Assembly: GCA_020086605.1 (NCBI GenBank)
Contig: JACBWW010000004.1
Coordinates: 39,395,630 to 39,459,629, forward strand
DNA from: Lanius collurio
Lineage: Eukaryota; Chordata; Aves; Passeriformes; Laniidae
Direction: 5' to 3'
DNA: 64,000 nt
Part shown: positions 61,145 to 64,000 of the stretch, piece after piece
How the letters are laid out: the number at the start of each line of letters is the position of its first letter
Numbering within the stretch: the stretch's first letter is position 1
Program-made: the position numbers and the translations under genes
The notes under the pieces: generated by a model
The model's database searches: none
The model's input: only the letters and a program-made list of their open reading frames with translations
What the model was told of the DNA's origin: nothing

Positions 61145-63115
61145 CTAAGAGACCAAAAAAACCAGATGTAAGTTTACAGGAAAGATTCAAAGCAAATTCA
61201 GGTAGGTGCAATAAAAACCAAACCAAAAACCAACAGCCCCAGGTCCTGCAGAGCACAGCCTGTGTGAATTGAAGGAAGGAAATGTGCTAAGAACATGCTC
61301 ATCCCAATTATCTTCTGTAGTCCAGCATTTCTGGAGTCCTTATTTCCTAATTAAGCGTAGCACTCAATTAACTGAGCACACCACTGAAGAATGCATGATC
61401 TCCATTAACTGAGATACTAAGTGATCTCTAGAGATGTGGTATCTCAGAGAATTACTAATATAGAGCACATTCCTGATACTTATCCAAATGTTATTCTGTG
61501 AGGCAAAATGTGATATGGGAGTATTTAAGGTTGCACTGGAAAGCCAGCAGCTAAGACACAACAGGAAAGACAACAGCATCTTGAAAAATTGCTTTAGCTA
61601 CTTATCTAATCTACAAACAGCCTTTCACAAATACTTTGAATGTCAGTCTATTAGGATGAAACGTTCATGAAGTATGGAGGAAAAATGGAGAGCAAACCTT
61701 CAAGAGTGAAAACAGTAAACAGTATATACATTTCTAGATAAAGTTTAGTGTAAGTATGGGCTTAATTGCTCTAGACTAGCACAAAGAAATCAAACCAATG
61801 CATGAGGACATTAAAAATATGCAAGCAACAAAGGCAAAAAAATCTCAACTTCCATTCAGTGCAAGTCCATGGAATACATCTGAAGACTCTCTAAAAGAAT
61901 ACAAATACTGCTTGAAACTACAGATGAGGAAAGTTACCTGTAACTCCTGTTCTCTGATGGTGGACATCACAGAGAAGCCACTCTGGGGTCCGTGCTCTAC
62001 ATGCACATGACCAGCAGGAGCCCCCTAGCTAAGTCTTTGGCTGCTAAGCTCTAAAAACACTTTTTAAAAAACATATGTAAACATTAGAAAAAAGACAGAC
62101 AGCACTAGACAAAAGCAAACATTTTTTAAAGAAACCTGGAAGATGAGAAACAAATGCTTCATGGACAGGAAGTGTGACAGTCTGCACAACCGTCACTCAC
62201 TAACTGGAAAAAAGTCCATGACATAACAGGGCTCCCTAGCAGAGATTACTCCTGCTAGCCACCAGCCAGAGACCTACCTAGGGGACTCCTTCCGCTAGTC
62301 ATACACACATGGAGCCCCAAAAGCACCATTATGTTTATCTTGGTATTTATCCTGTGCTTACGAGGATCTACTGCGACAGCCACCTTTAGAGAAGGTCTTC
62401 AGCTTTGCTGAAGCCAGCAGGATTCAATCAAAGGAGTTCCTCAAGATTTCCCACAACCCAAAAGCAATCTAGCAGACTGCTAGCTCTGACAGCTCTCTAT
62501 TGGTTCAGACAAGCATCTTTACTCAAAAGGTAATCACTTAGTACCCAAGGACTTCTTCCTTACAATTTAACGCTTATGAGCATCAAAAAAATATTGTCAT
62601 CTTGATAAAGACGGTATCTCTCGGAGAGGCTGTGAATTTTTGAGTTTCTCACTTTGAGTATACAGGGCTGTTATTTCTGATTAGAATCCCCTTCTTGATC
62701 AAATTTGAGATTTATGCAGAGCAGAAAGTTAGAAGAAAGGAGTTCATTAAATACTGACTCATAAACAAGTCTTAAAAACCAGAATCTGTATTTGTGAAAC
62801 ATGCTTACATCTCTTTAGTCTACATACAGTATAATCAAGAGCATGCAGTAGAGCTCTGTGCATCAATTCACTATTCTAACTTGGTAACATTGTCACAATC
62901 CAGAATGCGGATATTTACAACTCCCTGCAAGAAAAACACATTTTGATGACTCAAGAGTCTTAGAATCAACAGAAAACTCAACTTGTGAGAATTTAATAAA
63001 ATAAACGCAAGTACATTTTTAGATTGGGCTAAACTCAATCTCTTTAGATCAATCCTATTAGAAAAGCACACAACCTGCTATTAAGAAAATTGAAAGCATC
63101 CTTGAATGCAGTTAC
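61145..63115 (-). other. PPP6R3: last intron of the PPP6R3 candidate
   Basis: A GT-AG intron of about 2 kb. It contains a block at 61930-62300 that looks like an old dispersed repeat (listed separately). An acceptor-like site at 62925 is followed by a 17-codon open run, which would end after two residues if spliced in the phase of the upstream exon. Confidence 0.55.
61931..62330. repeat. possible ancient sauropsid dispersed repeat
   Basis: The start GAAAGTTACCTGTAACTCCT, then GTTCTCTGATGGTGGACATC and GGGGTCCGTGCTC, recall an interspersed element I remember from turtle and crocodilian sequence (TTACCTGTAACT followed by a GTGCACATG-type core). I cannot name the family. The right limit is a guess, based on related-looking GCTCCCTAGCAG and CCGCTAGTCATAC stretches. 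Confidence 0.28.
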
Positions 63116-63238
63116 CTCTGCTCTGGACTGCTGTTAGTACGCTGAAGACCTGAAGGGACCTCTTCTGCAACCTCTGTATTCTCTTCTACTACATATTTAC
63201 AAGAAGGATCCTGCGAGGTAGTCAATTTTCCTTCCTCA
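63116..63238 (-). CDS. PPP6R3: PPP6R3 candidate penultimate exon
   Basis: A 123-base exon on the minus strand between acceptor TTGTTTTTTAAG and donor GTAACT. It has one open frame of 40 full codons, containing EEGKLTTSQDPSCKYVVEEN, TEVAEEVPSG and LQRTNSSPEQ. The acidic, serine/proline-rich composition is that of the disordered C-terminal region of PP6 regulatory subunits, which carries phosphorylation sites. The phase (two bases over) fits the last exon exactly. Nothing in the sequence suggests decay. Confidence 0.72.
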
Positions 63239-64000
63239 CTTAAAAAACAATATAAAACAAAAGCAGAAGTTATTTAATGTATTTAACTTCTGAATTTATT
63301 CATAGGGAATTTCAGGCAACAGGAGAAAACTGAGGCGGGTCCATATTTCACATGCAAATGGATTTTAAGTTATGATTGCAACATGAAGATCAAGCACATG
63401 GCTCTAGACTTTACAAACACCTAATGATGCACTGGTGTTTACATCCATTGAAACTTTACTGGATAGAAGGGCAGGAAACACAGTGATTGCAAATAGATCA
63501 GAACGGAAAAAATGAATGTATGTGATGCCTGAAGTGATAACAACCACAGTCACAATCCTTTACTATACATACCGATAGGATTTCAACACTCTGAAGCCAG
63601 AAGTATGCAAAAATGGAAGAAAGTATAAAAGAAATTCAAGATTCCCTCAGAAACTGGCATTAATAAAGTCTGTCCATGAAACATATCAGCAAAATCATCG
63701 CTATCTTACATATTAAACTCCCTAGTAACTCCACAGCGAATACTATGTATGGCTTATGGAGTACAAGGATTGCAGCCCAATCTACTTCACAAACTTCCTC
63801 TTGTAGACAAAAATCAAACAAAGGTCAGTGAAAAAGCTGTACACTCACACTATATAAGACAGTTCCATGTAACCAGGCAGCCTCAGAAGTCATTAGCAAA
63901 CAAATCTTCTGGTTTGCCTCTAAACCCAAACTTTTCTGCCTCTATTCCACCCTCTTCCACCTCAGTCACACCATTATGAGTGCACTAAAATACAAATTTG
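63239..64000 (-). other. PPP6R3: intron of the PPP6R3 candidate, running off the window
   Basis: No further coding exon was recognised to the window end. A GTATGT donor-like site at about 63571 has no convincing exon before it. The + frame 63749-63979 is chance. Confidence 0.5.

Noticed and set aside
62867..62924. Acceptor-like site with a 17-codon open run on the minus strand, considered as an alternative last exon of the PPP6R3 candidate
   Set aside because: In the phase set by the upstream exon it ends after two residues; the exon at 61093-61144 fits better.

Overview
This 64 kb window is vertebrate nuclear DNA and almost certainly from a bird. It is AT-rich, gene-poor and intron-rich. 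Its recognisable interspersed repeats are CR1 LINE fragments and avian-type endogenous-retrovirus LTRs, and its one complete gene is a bird-like galanin precursor. No bacterial-type operon, CRISPR array, rRNA or tRNA gene was recognised, and nearly all long open frames are chance or repeat-derived.

Layout. Positions 1-20.7 kb hold old repeats: a CR1 relic at 0.28-0.77 kb, a CR1 endonuclease relic at 8.3-8.55 kb, and LTR-like blocks at 8.94-9.63 and 10.56-11.10 kb. This stretch also has two unexplained exon-like open segments on the + strand, at 12.41-12.50 and 14.17-14.28 kb. Positions 20.75-28.66 kb hold the whole galanin gene (GAL) on the minus strand: a CpG-island promoter, a non-coding first exon, and five coding exons giving a 117-residue prepropeptide with a 29-residue amidated galanin and the galanin message-associated peptide. 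Every splice junction and reading phase joins cleanly. A third exon-like + strand segment sits inside GAL intron 4, at 24.53-24.61 kb.

Positions 29-59.7 kb are the long interval upstream of GAL. It contains CR1 copies in both orientations (33.4-34.4, 34.7-35.9 with a nested CR1 tip, 42.0-42.2 and 43.8-44.5 kb), a truncated LTR at 39.0 kb, and a full solo LTR at 48.97-50.39 kb flanked by a near-perfect 5-bp duplication. At 51.47-53.70 kb an unclassified repeated block carries a perfect 16-bp-arm hairpin. A homeodomain/POU-site-rich stretch at 45.65-45.83 kb is a candidate conserved enhancer.

Positions 59.7-64 kb hold the minus-strand 3' end of a second gene: a penultimate exon, a last exon ending in VNGPV-stop, and a 3' UTR of about 1.4 kb. 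Its position and orientation match PPP6R3, the upstream neighbour of GAL in tetrapods. GAL and this gene lie head to tail, both read toward lower coordinates, as in mammals. They are unrelated in function (neuropeptide versus protein phosphatase 6 regulatory subunit), so this is conserved synteny rather than a pathway cluster.

I found no convincing new biological system. The most useful leads are the three unexplained + strand exon-like segments, the 51.5-53.7 kb repeat block, and the candidate GAL enhancer.
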